Assembly (NCBI GenBank): GCA_019419555.1
Contig: DXZR01000008.1
Location: 1 to 64,000, forward strand
From: Collinsella sp.
Lineage (GTDB): Bacteria > Actinomycetota > Coriobacteriia > Coriobacteriales > Coriobacteriaceae
Length of the DNA: 64,000 bases
Direction: 5' to 3'
In this document: positions 1 through 9,235 of the stretch, one piece after another
Layout of the letters: every line of letters begins with the position of its first letter
Position numbering within the stretch: the stretch's first letter is position 1
Program-made: the position numbers and the translations under genes
The notes under the pieces: generated by a model
Databases searched by the model: none
What the model was told of the DNA's origin: nothing
The model's input: the letters and a program-made list of their open reading frames with translations, nothing else

Positions 1-1
1 C

Positions 2-3000
2 GCTGACGCTGCCGGTCTTGTAGGAAAGCTCGATGGCGGTTCGGTGCTCAACTCGTATTACGCCGGCAGCCTCAGCGGCATGCCCTTTGGCGGTTACGGC
101 CTCGTTGCCTGGTATCAGTCTGGCACCGTGACCAACAATCTGTTCACTGCGGGCGATCAGGCGTGCGGCTACAAGGTCGATTCTTCCTTTGGCAGCAAAA
201 TCTCTGTCGACGACCTCAAGACCCAGGCCTCGGTCGATAAGCTCAACACCGATGCCCCTGCCACCGGCTTTACCTGGTCTGCGCAGGGCGGTTTGCCTGT
301 GCTGATCTCGGGCGGCGCTGCGGTCGTCGTGAACAAGGATGCCCTCAAGGCTGCGATTGACGATGCCAACGCCAAGATCGAGAACGACTACACGGCCGAG
401 AGCTGGTCGAAGCTCGCTGAGGCCCTTGTGAGCGCTCAAGACGTCTACGCCAACGATGACGCCAAGCAGGCCGAGGTCAACGCCGCAACCAAGACGCTCA
501 CCGATGCCATTGCCGCGCTCGAGAAGCCCAAGCCCACCGAGCCCGTGGCTCAGCCGCAGAACGTAGTGCACCTGAGCTCGCAGAGCGACCTCGAAAACAA
601 GTTCAAACCCGCCGACGCCGACGCCTATTACGTTCTCGACAACGACATTACCATCGATGACGAGTACTTCTTTGCTCCCATGGGCATACTTGCGGGCACA
701 CTCGACGGCCAGGGCCACACCATCACCTTCGCCAACGGCGGTGGCGTGAAGTCGCTCATGGGCGGCGTTGCCTCCACGGGCGTGGTGCAGAACATCTCGT
801 TTGCCGGCAAACTGAAGCAAGCGACGGACGGCAAGGCGTTCGGCCCCCTGGGCAACAGTGTGCAGGGCGCCGTGCTCAACTGCTCCACGAGCGTGACCGG
901 CAAGGGCGTTGCGGGCTTTGCGCGCACGCTCGACGGCGGCATCGTGTCCAACTGCGTGTCGACCTCCGAGGGCACGGCGGGCGCGCTGTTCGCGACCTAC
1001 AACGCGGGCCAGCTCGTCAACACCTACTGGGGCGCATTCCTCACCAACAAGATGGACGCCCCCGCCTCGGCGCTCGTCAACTCCTATGCCGTCGACCCGG
1101 CCGACATGGCCACCGACGCCTTCGCCGACCTCATCAACGCTAACTGCGGCGCCAACGGCAGCAGCTGGGGTATCGATAAAAATGGCACGCCGGTCTTTGG
1201 CTCGGGCAACAGCTACCAGGTGCCCGAGGATACCACGCCCGACGACACCTACACCGTGAGCTTCACGGCCAACGACGGCACCAGCCAGGCGGTTGCCGAC
1301 CATATGCTCGAGGTTTCGCCCGACGCTGTGAACGCCTACCGCAAACTTGGCGTCTTTGCGCTTAAGGGCGTGCCGGCCACGAGCACCGTCACCTGGGGCA
1401 CCGACGATGCCAACCGCGGAAACATCGGTATCAACGAGTCCACGGGCGAGCTCTACATCTACGACAACGCCACCGGCACGGTGACCGCCACCGAGCATAA
1501 GGCCAATGGTTCCGAGCAGACCGTGGCCACCATCAAGATTAAGGCCAAGGCCAAACAGTTCGATGACTTTGAGCTGTGGTATCGTGCCTCCGACGGCACC
1601 GTGAGCGACGTGACCGATGGTGCGGCTACCGTCCAGGGCTCCGAGGTGCGCAACCTCGAGGTGCGCGTGCATTACGTCGACGCCGATAAGGACGAGTACG
1701 TGCCCGTTTCGTTCAGCCGCTTCCACTTTGCCTCGAGCAATCCTACGACCATCTACAGCAACGACTACTCGGCCTGCTTTTACTTCAAGCATGCCGGCAG
1801 TGCCACGATCACCGTTACCCCGCGCGACGTCGCATCTGCGGGCGCTGGCTCCAAGAGCGTGACGCTGACGTCAGAAGCCGTGGCCGCCACGTCCATCTCG
1901 ATGGGCTATAACGAGGACGGCGCCACCGTCTACCTGCAGGGCCGCAACCCGCTCTCTGAGCGCGGCGCGTTTTTGACCGATCACGCACGCCCGGTGGTGG
2001 CGCCCGACAACGCCACCAACCGCGACAACTTTACCGTGACGAGCAGCGATCCTGCCGTGGCGGCCTACGCCACCGCGGGCGAGATCGGCTACACGGCGTA
2101 CAAGGCTGGCACCACCACGTTTACCGCGACGCTGCCCGACACGGACGCCGATGGCAAGGTCATCAGCGCGTCGTGCGACGTGACTTATGCTTACCAAAAT
2201 CCGCTTGCGAGCGTGACGGCCGGCACGGACAGCCTCTACCTCAAGGCCGGCTCGGCGCAAAAGCTCGACCTGACCTTTACCGGTAAAAACGACGCGGACG
2301 GCTGGAGCGTGACCGAGCCCGGCCTCACCTGGACGTTCAAGACGCTCGACGGCAAGGACGCCTCGGGTATCGTGGGCATCGACCGCATCGAGAAGGGCGC
2401 CTGGAAGCACGTCGACGGCGCTCCCGATGACGGCCTGTACGTGGCCTCGAGTGACTACACGGTGACTGCGCTTTCGGCCGGCACGATGGTCGCGACGGGT
2501 ACGCCGGTGGACACGACCGCCGGTGCCGAGCCCGTGACGCTTACCATCACCGTGGCCGGTGTGGCCGCGAGCCCCGCCACGAGTGAGTCCGCCTCGGCGG
2601 GCATCGATGCTGCCGCTGCGTTCATCGACGTGCGCCGCAGCTCCGACGCCTTCCAGTACGGCGACGAGTGGGAGATCTACGACTTTGCCAAGGCGGGCCG
2701 CAAGATCGATTCCAAGCTGCTCGACAACTACCGCACCTCGCTGGCCAAGCACAAGGCCGAGTGGGGGAGTGCGACCTGCGCTCTGACTGAGACCGAGCGT
2801 GTGGCGCTGGCCCTCTCCGCCATCGGCGAGGACATCACCGACTATGACGGCGTCAACCTGGTCGAGCTCATCTGCAGCCGCACCGATATGACGCGCGCCA
2901 ACGAGAAGATCTTTGCGCTGATGGCGCTTAATGCGAGCGGCTCGGATGTACCCGCCGGTTCTGCCTGGACGCGCGCGAGCCTCGCGGACGCCGTCTGCGA

Positions 3001-3862
3001 GCTTCTCGGCAGCGACGACGCCGTGGAGGGTACGCGTCTGGGCGACGTGGACCTGACGGCCATGGCGATCCAGGCCGTGGCGCCCTATGAGGGCGACACC
3101 AAGGTCGATGCTGCCATCGAGAACGGCCTCTCCTACCTCAAGGGCAAGATGAGCGCGGGCACCTGTGATTTCGGTTCTGCCGAGGCCAATGCCCAGGTGA
3201 TCCTCGCGCTGCTTTCGCTCGACCGTGACCCGGCCAACCCCGTTAACGGGTTTGCAAATGCCGTGACCAACGTGGTCTGCGCGCTGGACCTGTACCGCGT
3301 GGACGGCGGCAACGGCTATGCGCACAGCAAGGGCGGCGCGGCCAACGCCATGGCGACCGAGCAGGCGCTCCGCGCGCTCACGACGTATCGTGTCTCCTCG
3401 GGAGAGACGATTGCCTGGAAGACGGCCGTGACGGCGGGCAAGGGCTCGAGCAGCAAGGACCCGCAGAAGCCCACGGTGGCGCCGGGCGTCCTGACGCCGG
3501 GTGCCGGGTCGGACGGCGGTGCCGGCAACGGGACCGCCGGTTTTGCGGGCGTAATGGCTCCTGTGGCCGCCAAGATGGCCGGTGCTTCCTCGAGCGAGGG
3601 CGCCAAGGCAGCTGGCGATTCCAAGGCCGAGGCCGAATCCGGCAAGAAGGATTCGACGGAGTCTTCCGTCGCCGGCAAGACAGACAAGAGCGGCAAAAAG
3701 TCGGGCACGTCCGGCAAGACCGCCGCGTTGAGCGCCGGCGCCGCCAACAAGGCTGCGGACGCGGGCTCGAACGGCTTTGCCATCGCCGGTGTTGCCGTGG
3801 GCATCGTCGGTATCGCGGCCGTCGGCGGCTGGTTTTTCTACACCAAGCGTCGCGCGGCGTAG
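2..3862 (+). CDS. Large membrane-anchored surface protein, 5'-truncated by the window edge
   Basis: The reading frame is open from base 2, so the true start lies upstream. The GTG at 44 is only an internal codon. Numbered from there, the 1272 residues begin with Gly/Ser-rich repeats of GLUG type. A helical FIVAR-like segment follows at about 96-160 (ALKAAIDDANAKI, then KTLTDAIAALE). Next come beta-rich Ig-like stretches up to about 860. An alpha-helical region at about 870-1115 contains DVDLTAMAIQAVAPY and NAMATEQALRAL and resembles terpenoid-cyclase/prenyltransferase-like surface domains. The tail is an Ala/Gly/Ser/Lys-rich linker, one membrane helix (about 1243-1265) and a basic end. No LPxTG sorting motif precedes the helix. 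A cell-envelope adhesin or glycan-binding role is inference. Confidence 0.8.
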   Translation, partial: ADAAGLVGKLDGGSVLNSYYAGSLSGMPFGGYGLVAWYQSGTVTNNLFTAGDQACGYKVDSSFGSKISVDDLKTQASVDKLNTDAPATGFTWSAQGGLPVLISGGAAVVVNKDALKAAIDDANAKIENDYTAESWSKLAEALVSAQDVYANDDAKQAEVNAATKTLTDAIAALEKPKPTEPVAQPQNVVHLSSQSDLENKFKPADADAYYVLDNDITIDDEYFFAPMGILAGTLDGQGHTITFANGGGVKSLMGGVASTGVVQNISFAGKLKQATDGKAFGPLGNSVQGAVLNCSTSVTGKGVAGFARTLDGGIVSNCVSTSEGTAGALFATYNAGQLVNTYWGAFLTNKMDAPASALVNSYAVDPADMATDAFADLINANCGANGSSWGIDKNGTPVFGSGNSYQVPEDTTPDDTYTVSFTANDGTSQAVADHMLEVSPDAVNAYRKLGVFALKGVPATSTVTWGTDDANRGNIGINESTGELYIYDNATGTVTATEHKANGSEQTVATIKIKAKAKQFDDFELWYRASDGTVSDVTDGAATVQGSEVRNLEVRVHYVDADKDEYVPVSFSRFHFASSNPTTIYSNDYSACFYFKHAGSATITVTPRDVASAGAGSKSVTLTSEAVAATSISMGYNEDGATVYLQGRNPLSERGAFLTDHARPVVAPDNATNRDNFTVTSSDPAVAAYATAGEIGYTAYKAGTTTFTATLPDTDADGKVISASCDVTYAYQNPLASVTAGTDSLYLKAGSAQKLDLTFTGKNDADGWSVTEPGLTWTFKTLDGKDASGIVGIDRIEKGAWKHVDGAPDDGLYVASSDYTVTALSAGTMVATGTPVDTTAGAEPVTLTITVAGVAASPATSESASAGIDAAAAFIDVRRSSDAFQYGDEWEIYDFAKAGRKIDSKLLDNYRTSLAKHKAEWGSATCALTETERVALALSAIGEDITDYDGVNLVELICSRTDMTRANEKIFALMALNASGSDVPAGSAWTRASLADAVCELLGSDDAVEGTRLGDVDLTAMAIQAVAPYEGDTKVDAAIENGLSYLKGKMSAGTCDFGSAEANAQVILALLSLDRDPANPVNGFANAVTNVVCALDLYRVDGGNGYAHSKGGAANAMATEQALRALTTYRVSSGETIAWKTAVTAGKGSSSKDPQKPTVAPGVLTPGAGSDGGAGNGTAGFAGVMAPVAAKMAGASSSEGAKAAGDSKAEAESGKKDSTESSVAGKTDKSGKKSGTSGKTAALSAGAANKAADAGSNGFAIAGVAVGIVGIAAVGGWFFYTKRRAA

Positions 3863-3913
3863 CGAGCGTCTGCCTGACAGGTAAATACTGCAAGGAGTAT
3901 GGTCTTGCAAAGC

Positions 3914-3954
3914 GAAGGGCCCTCCTGCCGATCAGCTCGGCAGGAGGGCCCTTC
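3914..3954. terminator. Strong GC hairpin between converging genes
   Basis: An 18-bp near-perfect stem (GAAGGGCCCTCCTGCCGA and its complement) with a tiny loop lies between the surface-protein stop and the 3' end of the oppositely oriented hypE. Neither strand has a long U run, so it may act bidirectionally as a weak terminator or mRNA 3' end stabiliser. Confidence 0.6.
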
Positions 3955-4043
3955 CATCTCCCCGCAGTTTGAGTGGGCCAACGTCCCAGTGAAAATGGGC
4001 GGGCCGATTGTGGTCGGATGCTGGGCAGCTTGCAGAGCAGCCG

Positions 4044-5078
4044 CTAGCAAATCCTTGGCAGCTGCTCTCCCACGAGCATGTCGAGGATGCGGGTCGAGCC
4101 CCAGCCGGTGCGTACGCGCACGACGGGCCGAGCGTCCGGTCCAAACGGCAGCACGCGGCCGATAATCGCGGCGTTTTCGCCGTAGCGCGCGGCACGCATG
4201 GCCGCCAGCGCGGCATCGGCCTGCTCAGCAGGCACCACGGCGACCATCTTGCCCTCGTTTGCTACCTGCAGCACATCGTAGCCGAGCATCTCACATGCCG
4301 CCTGCACATCGGGGCGCACGGGCACGGCATCCTCGTCGATCTCCATAGCAACGCCGCTGGCCTGGGCAAACTCGTTGAGCGTGGATGCTAGGCCGCCGCG
4401 TGTGGGGTCGCGGAAGCAGCGGGTGTCGGGGGCGGCGGCGAGCACGTCGGCAATCAGATGATTGAGCGGCGCAGCGTCGCTTTCGATGTCGCTCGAAAAC
4501 GCCAAGCCCTCGCGTTGGCTCATGATGGCGATGCCGTGGTCGCCTAGCGTACCCGACACCAGGATGGCGTCGCCGGGCCGGCAGTTGGCACCGCTGAGCG
4601 TCACGCCTGCGGGAACCTCGCCCACGCCGGCGGTATTGATGTAGACGCCGTCGGCACCGCCGCGCTCGACCACCTTAGTGTCGCCGGTGATTATGGACAC
4701 GCCCGCCTCGTGCGCCGTTTCGGCCATGGTCTGCACAATTTGGCGCAGCTTGTCCATGAGATAGCCCTCTTCGAGGATAAAGCCGCATGAGAGGTAGCGC
4801 ACGTTAGCGCCCGAGGTCGCGACGTCGTTGACGGTTCCGCATACGGCGAGGCGGCCGATATTGCCGCCGGGGAAGAACTGCGGCGTTACCACAAAGCTGT
4901 CGGTCGACATGGCGATTCGCCCGCTTGCGGGCAACGCGGCGACACCGGCATCGTTGCCAGCAAGCAGCTCGGGCGACCCAAAGGCATCCAGAAAGACCTC
5001 ATCGATAATGCGTTTCATCATCTGGCCGCCGGAGCCGTGACCCAGCAGGACGGTGCTATCGGTAACGCTATGGGACAT
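4044..5078 (-). CDS. hypE: Hydrogenase maturation factor HypE
   Basis: HypE makes the thiocyanate on its C-terminal cysteine that becomes the CN ligands of the NiFe-hydrogenase active site, working with HypF (carbamoyl donor) and HypC/HypD. The 344-aa protein opens with LGHGSGGQMMKRII, the family's N-terminal PurM-like signature. It has the ATP-binding GNDAGV region and ends in PRIC with the essential terminal cysteine. I chose the ATG at 5078 because a GGAG site lies just upstream and the family motif follows. A longer frame to 5141 would run into the intergenic hairpin. It is the last gene of hypF-hypC-hypD-hypE, 81 bp after hypD. Confidence 0.95.
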   Translation of the reverse strand: MSHSVTDSTVLLGHGSGGQMMKRIIDEVFLDAFGSPELLAGNDAGVAALPASGRIAMSTDSFVVTPQFFPGGNIGRLAVCGTVNDVATSGANVRYLSCGFILEEGYLMDKLRQIVQTMAETAHEAGVSIITGDTKVVERGGADGVYINTAGVGEVPAGVTLSGANCRPGDAILVSGTLGDHGIAIMSQREGLAFSSDIESDAAPLNHLIADVLAAAPDTRCFRDPTRGGLASTLNEFAQASGVAMEIDEDAVPVRPDVQAACEMLGYDVLQVANEGKMVAVVPAEQADAALAAMRAARYGENAAIIGRVLPFGPDARPVVRVRTGWGSTRILDMLVGEQLPRIC

Positions 5079-5110
5079 ATCGAAAACTCCAATCGTGGGT
5101 GGAATTATAT

Positions 5111-5160
5111 GGGTGAGGCGCAGCGTCGACCGGTCCGCCATTCGTTAGAACGGCGGAACC
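5111..5160 (-). repeat. 50-nt intergenic hairpin element, copy 1 (hypD-hypE gap)
   Basis: Read on the minus strand, the element starts at the last base of the hypD stop codon and folds as CCGCCGTTC-TAAC-GAATGGCGG (one mismatch). A second copy at 38571-38620, upstream of hypA, matches 42 of 50 bases. There is no U run. A TATAAT string sits just downstream on the minus strand but has no credible -35. Confidence 0.7.
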
Positions 5161-6275
5161 TAATAGTCGCGGTAGCGGTAGTACGCCGCGCAGCTACCTT
5201 CGGAGCTCACCATGCAGGGGCCGACGGGGTGTTCGGGCGTACATGCGTGGCCGAACAGCGGGCAGTCGCTTGGCGTGATGGCACCGCGCAGCACGTCGCC
5301 GCAGCGGCATCCGCGTGGCTCAACCGTCGGTTCAATGGGCACGTCAAAGCGGGCGCCGGCATCAAAGCGCGCGAATTCGGGTCGGATGGAAAGACCCGAA
5401 TTGGCAATCGGTCCCAGCCCGCGCCACGTGGCGTCGCACGGCTCAAATACCTGCTCGACCAGCTGGCGTGCTACGGGATTGCCGTCTGCATTGACGCCGC
5501 GGCGGTAGGCGTTGTCGATCGCCGGCCTGCCTTCGACAACCATCTGGACCAGCATGCAGATGCCCTGCAAGATATCGACCGGCTCAAACCCGGTGACCAC
5601 GCCCGGGGTCTCGAACTCATCGACCAAAAACCCAAAGGGTGCCAGGCCTGTGATGGTAGCGACGTGACCAGGCAGGATAAAGCCGTCGATGGTCGTCTCG
5701 GGGTCGTTGGAGATCGCGCGCAGAGCCGGCGGCGTGGTCTTGTGAGCACAGTAGACCGAGAAGTTCTGGAGCCCGCGCGCGTCGGCCTCCAGGATGGCGG
5801 CGGCAATGGTGGGCGTTGTGGTCTCAAAGCCGACGCCCATAAAGATAACCGGGCGTTCGGGATTTTGCTCGGCAATGTCGAGTGCGTCGAGCGGAGAGTA
5901 AACGATGCGGATGTCGCGCCCCGCCGCCTTTTGCGCGGCAAGCGAGGTGGACGATCCGGGCACGCGCATCATGTCGCCAAAGGTGGTGATGATGGCGCCG
6001 TCCATGTTGGAAAGCGCGATTGCGTGATCGATGTCACGGTTGGCGGTGACGCAAACGGGGCACCCCGGGCCGCTCAGCAGTTTGAGTCCCGTCGGCATAA
6101 TGGAGCGAAAGCCATAGCGGCCAATGCTCACGGTATGCGTACCGCAGACTTCCATAAGGTTGATGGTGCGGTCGCCGACGAGTTCACGGATGCGTTCGAT
6201 GAGCTCGCGGGCCAGCTTGGAATCGCGAAATACCGAAAAGTCGATACCGGAGCGAGCCGGCTGCGTCGCCGCCAC
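5160..6275 (-). CDS. hypD: Hydrogenase maturation factor HypD
   Basis: HypD is the Fe-S scaffold on which, with HypC, the Fe(CN)2CO unit of NiFe hydrogenase is assembled. The 371-aa protein carries the family signatures in order: MEVCGTHT near residue 41, GPGCPVCVT near 69, and GVGFETTTPT in the middle. Further conserved cysteines lie near the C-terminus (CRCGDVL). The start codon is GTG at 6275. Its G is also the last base of the hypC TAG stop, so the two genes overlap by one base and are probably translationally coupled. Downstream is a 50-nt hairpin element and then hypE. Confidence 0.96.
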   Translation of the reverse strand: MAATQPARSGIDFSVFRDSKLARELIERIRELVGDRTINLMEVCGTHTVSIGRYGFRSIMPTGLKLLSGPGCPVCVTANRDIDHAIALSNMDGAIITTFGDMMRVPGSSTSLAAQKAAGRDIRIVYSPLDALDIAEQNPERPVIFMGVGFETTTPTIAAAILEADARGLQNFSVYCAHKTTPPALRAISNDPETTIDGFILPGHVATITGLAPFGFLVDEFETPGVVTGFEPVDILQGICMLVQMVVEGRPAIDNAYRRGVNADGNPVARQLVEQVFEPCDATWRGLGPIANSGLSIRPEFARFDAGARFDVPIEPTVEPRGCRCGDVLRGAITPSDCPLFGHACTPEHPVGPCMVSSEGSCAAYYRYRDY

Positions 6276-6535
6276 TAGTATGCCTCGACCGGGTTGGTGG
6301 CGAGTTGGTCCTCTTTGGCCAGCTCGGTCATAGTATTGACGAGCTCGAGGGTCTCTTGGGCCTCCTGCTCGTCGACAATCTGAATGCCAAAGCCGGCGTG
6401 CACGAGAATATAGTCGCCTACCTGTGCCGTCGGCACGAGGCGCAGCGAAACGGGGCGCTCGATGCCCATCATGTCGACGGTCGCCTTAAGGTCGTCGTCG
6501 CGTTTGACCACTTTACCGGGAACGGCAAGGCACAT
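6275..6535 (-). CDS. hypC: Hydrogenase maturation chaperone HypC/HupF
   Basis: This 86-aa protein starts with MCLAVPGKV. That is the invariant HypC N-terminus, whose Cys2 binds iron and the immature hydrogenase large subunit. VGDYILVHAGFGI is the second family motif. HypC shuttles the Fe(CN)2CO group from HypD to the apo-hydrogenase. The ATG at 6535 follows a good AAAGGGG ribosome site. It sits between hypF (129 bp upstream) and hypD (one-base overlap). The C-terminal tail is slightly longer than in E. coli HypC. Confidence 0.95.
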   Translation of the reverse strand: MCLAVPGKVVKRDDDLKATVDMMGIERPVSLRLVPTAQVGDYILVHAGFGIQIVDEQEAQETLELVNTMTELAKEDQLATNPVEAY

Positions 6536-6664
6536 AATGTTCCCCTTTATACGTTTTGCGCTGGATAGGCGCCTAATTACCCATCAGTTGATGGTAGCGC
6601 TCGCGGGAGTCACGAGCAAACGCGTTACACCTGTGAGACGGTGGCGCGCAGGCTGGAAAAACGC

Positions 6665-9118
6665 CTATCGCGATGCTGTCTGCGCGAGGAGAGCGCGAGC
6701 GATGGCGGCCTGACCGTAGGCGATGCAGCCGTCGTTGACGGGCACGGAGTGGGGAACCAAGACAGTGAGACCCACGCTTTTGAGCTCACGGGTGAGGAGC
6801 TGGAGCAAAAGTCGGTTCATGAACACGCCGCCCGAGAGCGCGACGGTGTCGAGGCCTTCACGGGCGCAGATCTCGCTTGCGATGTGGGTCGTAGCGTGCG
6901 TAATGGCGATGTGAAACCCGAGGGCGAGCCTGTCGGCCGGCGCGCCTGCCTCGATTCCATTCAGAAGAGCTTCGATGAGCGGTTGGGGGTCCAAGATGGG
7001 GGAGTCGTCGGCAGACGTGAATACGCCTGCATGATTGCCGTCGAGACGAACGGTCTTACCGCCGAGCGCGCGCCAGGCGGCGGCCTCAAGCTCGATGGCG
7101 GGTTCACCCTCGTAGGTCGCTTGGCCGCAAATGCCCAGGATCGCGGCTGCGACATCAAACAAGCGACCCATACTGCTGGTGCGCGGGCTGTTGATGCCAC
7201 GTTCGATCATCGTTGCCGTCACGCTACGTGTTTGCTCGTCTAGGCTGCCCAAGAGCCGATCGGCCCCCGGGTGTTCAAGCAGGCCGAGCTCAGTGAGCAG
7301 GGCAAAGGCGTTGCGGCGGGCGTCGCGCACGGAGGCCGCCCCACCGGGGAGCGCCCAGGTGCGCAAATGCGCGGCGCGCTCAAAGCCGCCAAGGCTTGCA
7401 ACAAGAAACTCGCCGCCCCAAATGGTCCCATCGGTGCCGGCGCCGGTGCCGTCAAAGGCGATGCCAAGGACGCGCGCGTCGGTTGTAAGCTGGTCCGCGA
7501 CGATAGCCTCGGCCATTACGCTCGCGATATGCGCATGATGGTGCTGCACCTCGACGAGCGGCAGATTGCATTTTCGCGCCTGCTCGCGCGCCCACTGGCT
7601 CGATAGATAGCTGGGGTGTAGATCGCAGGCCAAGGCGGCGGGCGCCAAGTCAAAGAGATCTTCCAAGCGCGTGCGCGCGGCGTTCCAGGCATCGAAGGTC
7701 CCGCCGTTTTCAACATCGCCGATATGCTGCGACACAAAACAGGCCGCCTCGCCGTTCGCGTCCTCGCGTGTGAATGCAATCGTTGCCTTTTGCTGTGGGC
7801 CGCAGGCGAGCACGCAGGGCGCGACAGCGTCGAGTGCCGGCAGCGGCAACGGCCGAGGCGCATATCCGCGAGCGCGGCGCACGGGCATAACGACCCCACC
7901 GACCGTGCGCACCACGGAATCATCGTAGCGCGAGAGGATTGCGCGGTCGTTGCCGAGCAGCGCGTCGGCAATGCCGGCGGCAACGAGGTGTTCCCAGGCA
8001 AGGTCATCGTCGGTCTCGATGGGTTCTTCGCTCAGGTTTCCGCTGGTCATGACGAGCGCGTGCATACCGCGGGCTTCTGCCGCGGCAAGCAACAGATGCT
8101 GAAGCGGAGTGTAGGGGAGCATGACGCCGAGCTCGGGAAGGTCGTGCGCGACGGATGGCGCGAGTGTAAGGGCGTCGGGGGAATCTCCCTCGCCAACAGC
8201 ACGCCGGCGCAATAGCACGATGGGGCGGATGCTACCGGTTAGCAAGCCGCGCTCGGCATCATCGACATGGCACAGGCGTTCAGTATCGGCAAGGCTGCGC
8301 ACCATAACGGCAAGCGGCTTGTTGCTGCGGCGCTTGCGACGGCGCAGCTCGACCACCGCCTGCTCGTTGGCGGCGTTGCAGGCCAGATGGAATCCGCCCA
8401 GGCCCTTGATGGCGACAATACCGCCGCTGGCCAGCAACTCGACACAGCGGTCAATAATGGCATCGCTGGTTTCGCACGTGCTGCCGACGGCTGGCGTCGC
8501 CCCCGAGCCTTCGAGCTCCATGTCGCCCTCTGCCTCGCGCCAGGTAATATGTGGCCCGCAATCAAAGCAGGCATCGGGCTGTGCGTGAAAACGCCGGTCG
8601 AGTGGGTTGGCATACTCCGCGGCGCACTTGGGACACATGGGAAAACAATCCATCGACGTGGCCGCTCGGTCATAAGGCAGCGATCGGATGATGGTAAAGC
8701 GTGGGCCGCAGTTAGTGCAGTTGATAAAGGGGTAGTGATAGCGGCGGTCGGCGGGGTCGAACAGTTCGCGCAGGCAGTCGTCACAGGTGGCGATATCGGG
8801 GGAGATGAGCGTCGTGTGCACGGTCTGATCCTGCGACGCTACGATACGAAAGACCTGCTCATCGTCGGCATCCCAAGCGTCGGGCTCCAGGTCTGCAACG
8901 GTGATATGCTCTACGCGGGCTGCCGCAGGCGCATGCTCAGAAAGCGCGGCAACAAAAGCATCGAGCGCATCGGCCGGAGCATGCGCCTCGATGTGCACGC
9001 CGTCGCCCGCATTGAGCACCCAGCCACAAATGCCATGCGCCATGGCCTCGCGATACACAAACGGTCGCATGCCAACGCCCTGCACAATGCCCGTCACATG
9101 AATATGCGCATGCCGCAT
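6665..9118 (-). CDS. hypF: Carbamoyltransferase HypF
   Basis: HypF transfers carbamoyl from carbamoyl phosphate to the HypE C-terminal cysteine, the first step of cyanide-ligand synthesis. The 817-aa protein has the full architecture. An acylphosphatase domain comes first (VTGIVQGVGMRPFVY). Paired zinc-finger cysteines follow (CDDCLREL, NCTNCGPRF, CPKCAAEY, CFDCGPH). A YrdC-like domain has GLGGFHLACNA, and a Kae1-like C-terminal domain has VQHHHAHIASVMAE. ATG 9118 is preferred over a TTG at 9145: it has a GAGGGG site and gives the normal family N-terminus. It is the first gene of the hypFCDE operon, just downstream of nikR and a long hairpin. Confidence 0.96.
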   Translation of the reverse strand: MRHAHIHVTGIVQGVGMRPFVYREAMAHGICGWVLNAGDGVHIEAHAPADALDAFVAALSEHAPAAARVEHITVADLEPDAWDADDEQVFRIVASQDQTVHTTLISPDIATCDDCLRELFDPADRRYHYPFINCTNCGPRFTIIRSLPYDRAATSMDCFPMCPKCAAEYANPLDRRFHAQPDACFDCGPHITWREAEGDMELEGSGATPAVGSTCETSDAIIDRCVELLASGGIVAIKGLGGFHLACNAANEQAVVELRRRKRRSNKPLAVMVRSLADTERLCHVDDAERGLLTGSIRPIVLLRRRAVGEGDSPDALTLAPSVAHDLPELGVMLPYTPLQHLLLAAAEARGMHALVMTSGNLSEEPIETDDDLAWEHLVAAGIADALLGNDRAILSRYDDSVVRTVGGVVMPVRRARGYAPRPLPLPALDAVAPCVLACGPQQKATIAFTREDANGEAACFVSQHIGDVENGGTFDAWNAARTRLEDLFDLAPAALACDLHPSYLSSQWAREQARKCNLPLVEVQHHHAHIASVMAEAIVADQLTTDARVLGIAFDGTGAGTDGTIWGGEFLVASLGGFERAAHLRTWALPGGAASVRDARRNAFALLTELGLLEHPGADRLLGSLDEQTRSVTATMIERGINSPRTSSMGRLFDVAAAILGICGQATYEGEPAIELEAAAWRALGGKTVRLDGNHAGVFTSADDSPILDPQPLIEALLNGIEAGAPADRLALGFHIAITHATTHIASEICAREGLDTVALSGGVFMNRLLLQLLTRELKSVGLTVLVPHSVPVNDGCIAYGQAAIARALLAQTASR

Positions 9119-9141
9119 GCGACACCCCTCATCAAAACCGA

Positions 9142-9212
9142 CCAAAAAGGGACAGGTTTATTTTGGTAGGTAAAACTTCTAAACCCGCCAAAACAAACCT
9201 GTCCCTTTTTGG
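9142..9212. repeat. Long intergenic inverted repeat with GGGACAGG core
   Basis: 25-bp arms at 9142-9166 and 9188-9212 differ at one position and are separated by 21 nt. It lies between the 3' end of nikR and the hypF start on the same strand, so its RNA hairpin could separate the two transcripts. It belongs to a class of long hairpins that recurs through this window. Confidence 0.8.
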
Positions 9213-9235
9213 CAGGTGCGCTGCGGGAAATCCCG

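Noticed and set aside
1871..3910. Long minus-strand open frame opposite the surface protein
   Set aside because: It is Arg/Gly/His-rich, matches nothing, and mirrors a high-GC coding strand. Equivalent antisense frames opposite dnaK (18405-19955), the hydratase (22956-25010), the oxidoreductase (37029-38501), pknB (43146-45131) and pstP/PBP (47773-50445) were rejected for the same reason.
5098..5112. Separate hypE promoter (TATAAT on the minus strand)
   Set aside because: No acceptable -35 lies 16-18 nt upstream and the gene fits the hypFCDE operon.
9142..9212. Insertion-sequence terminal repeats
   Set aside because: Only 21 nt separate the arms and there is no transposase or target duplication, so it is a hairpin element rather than an IS.
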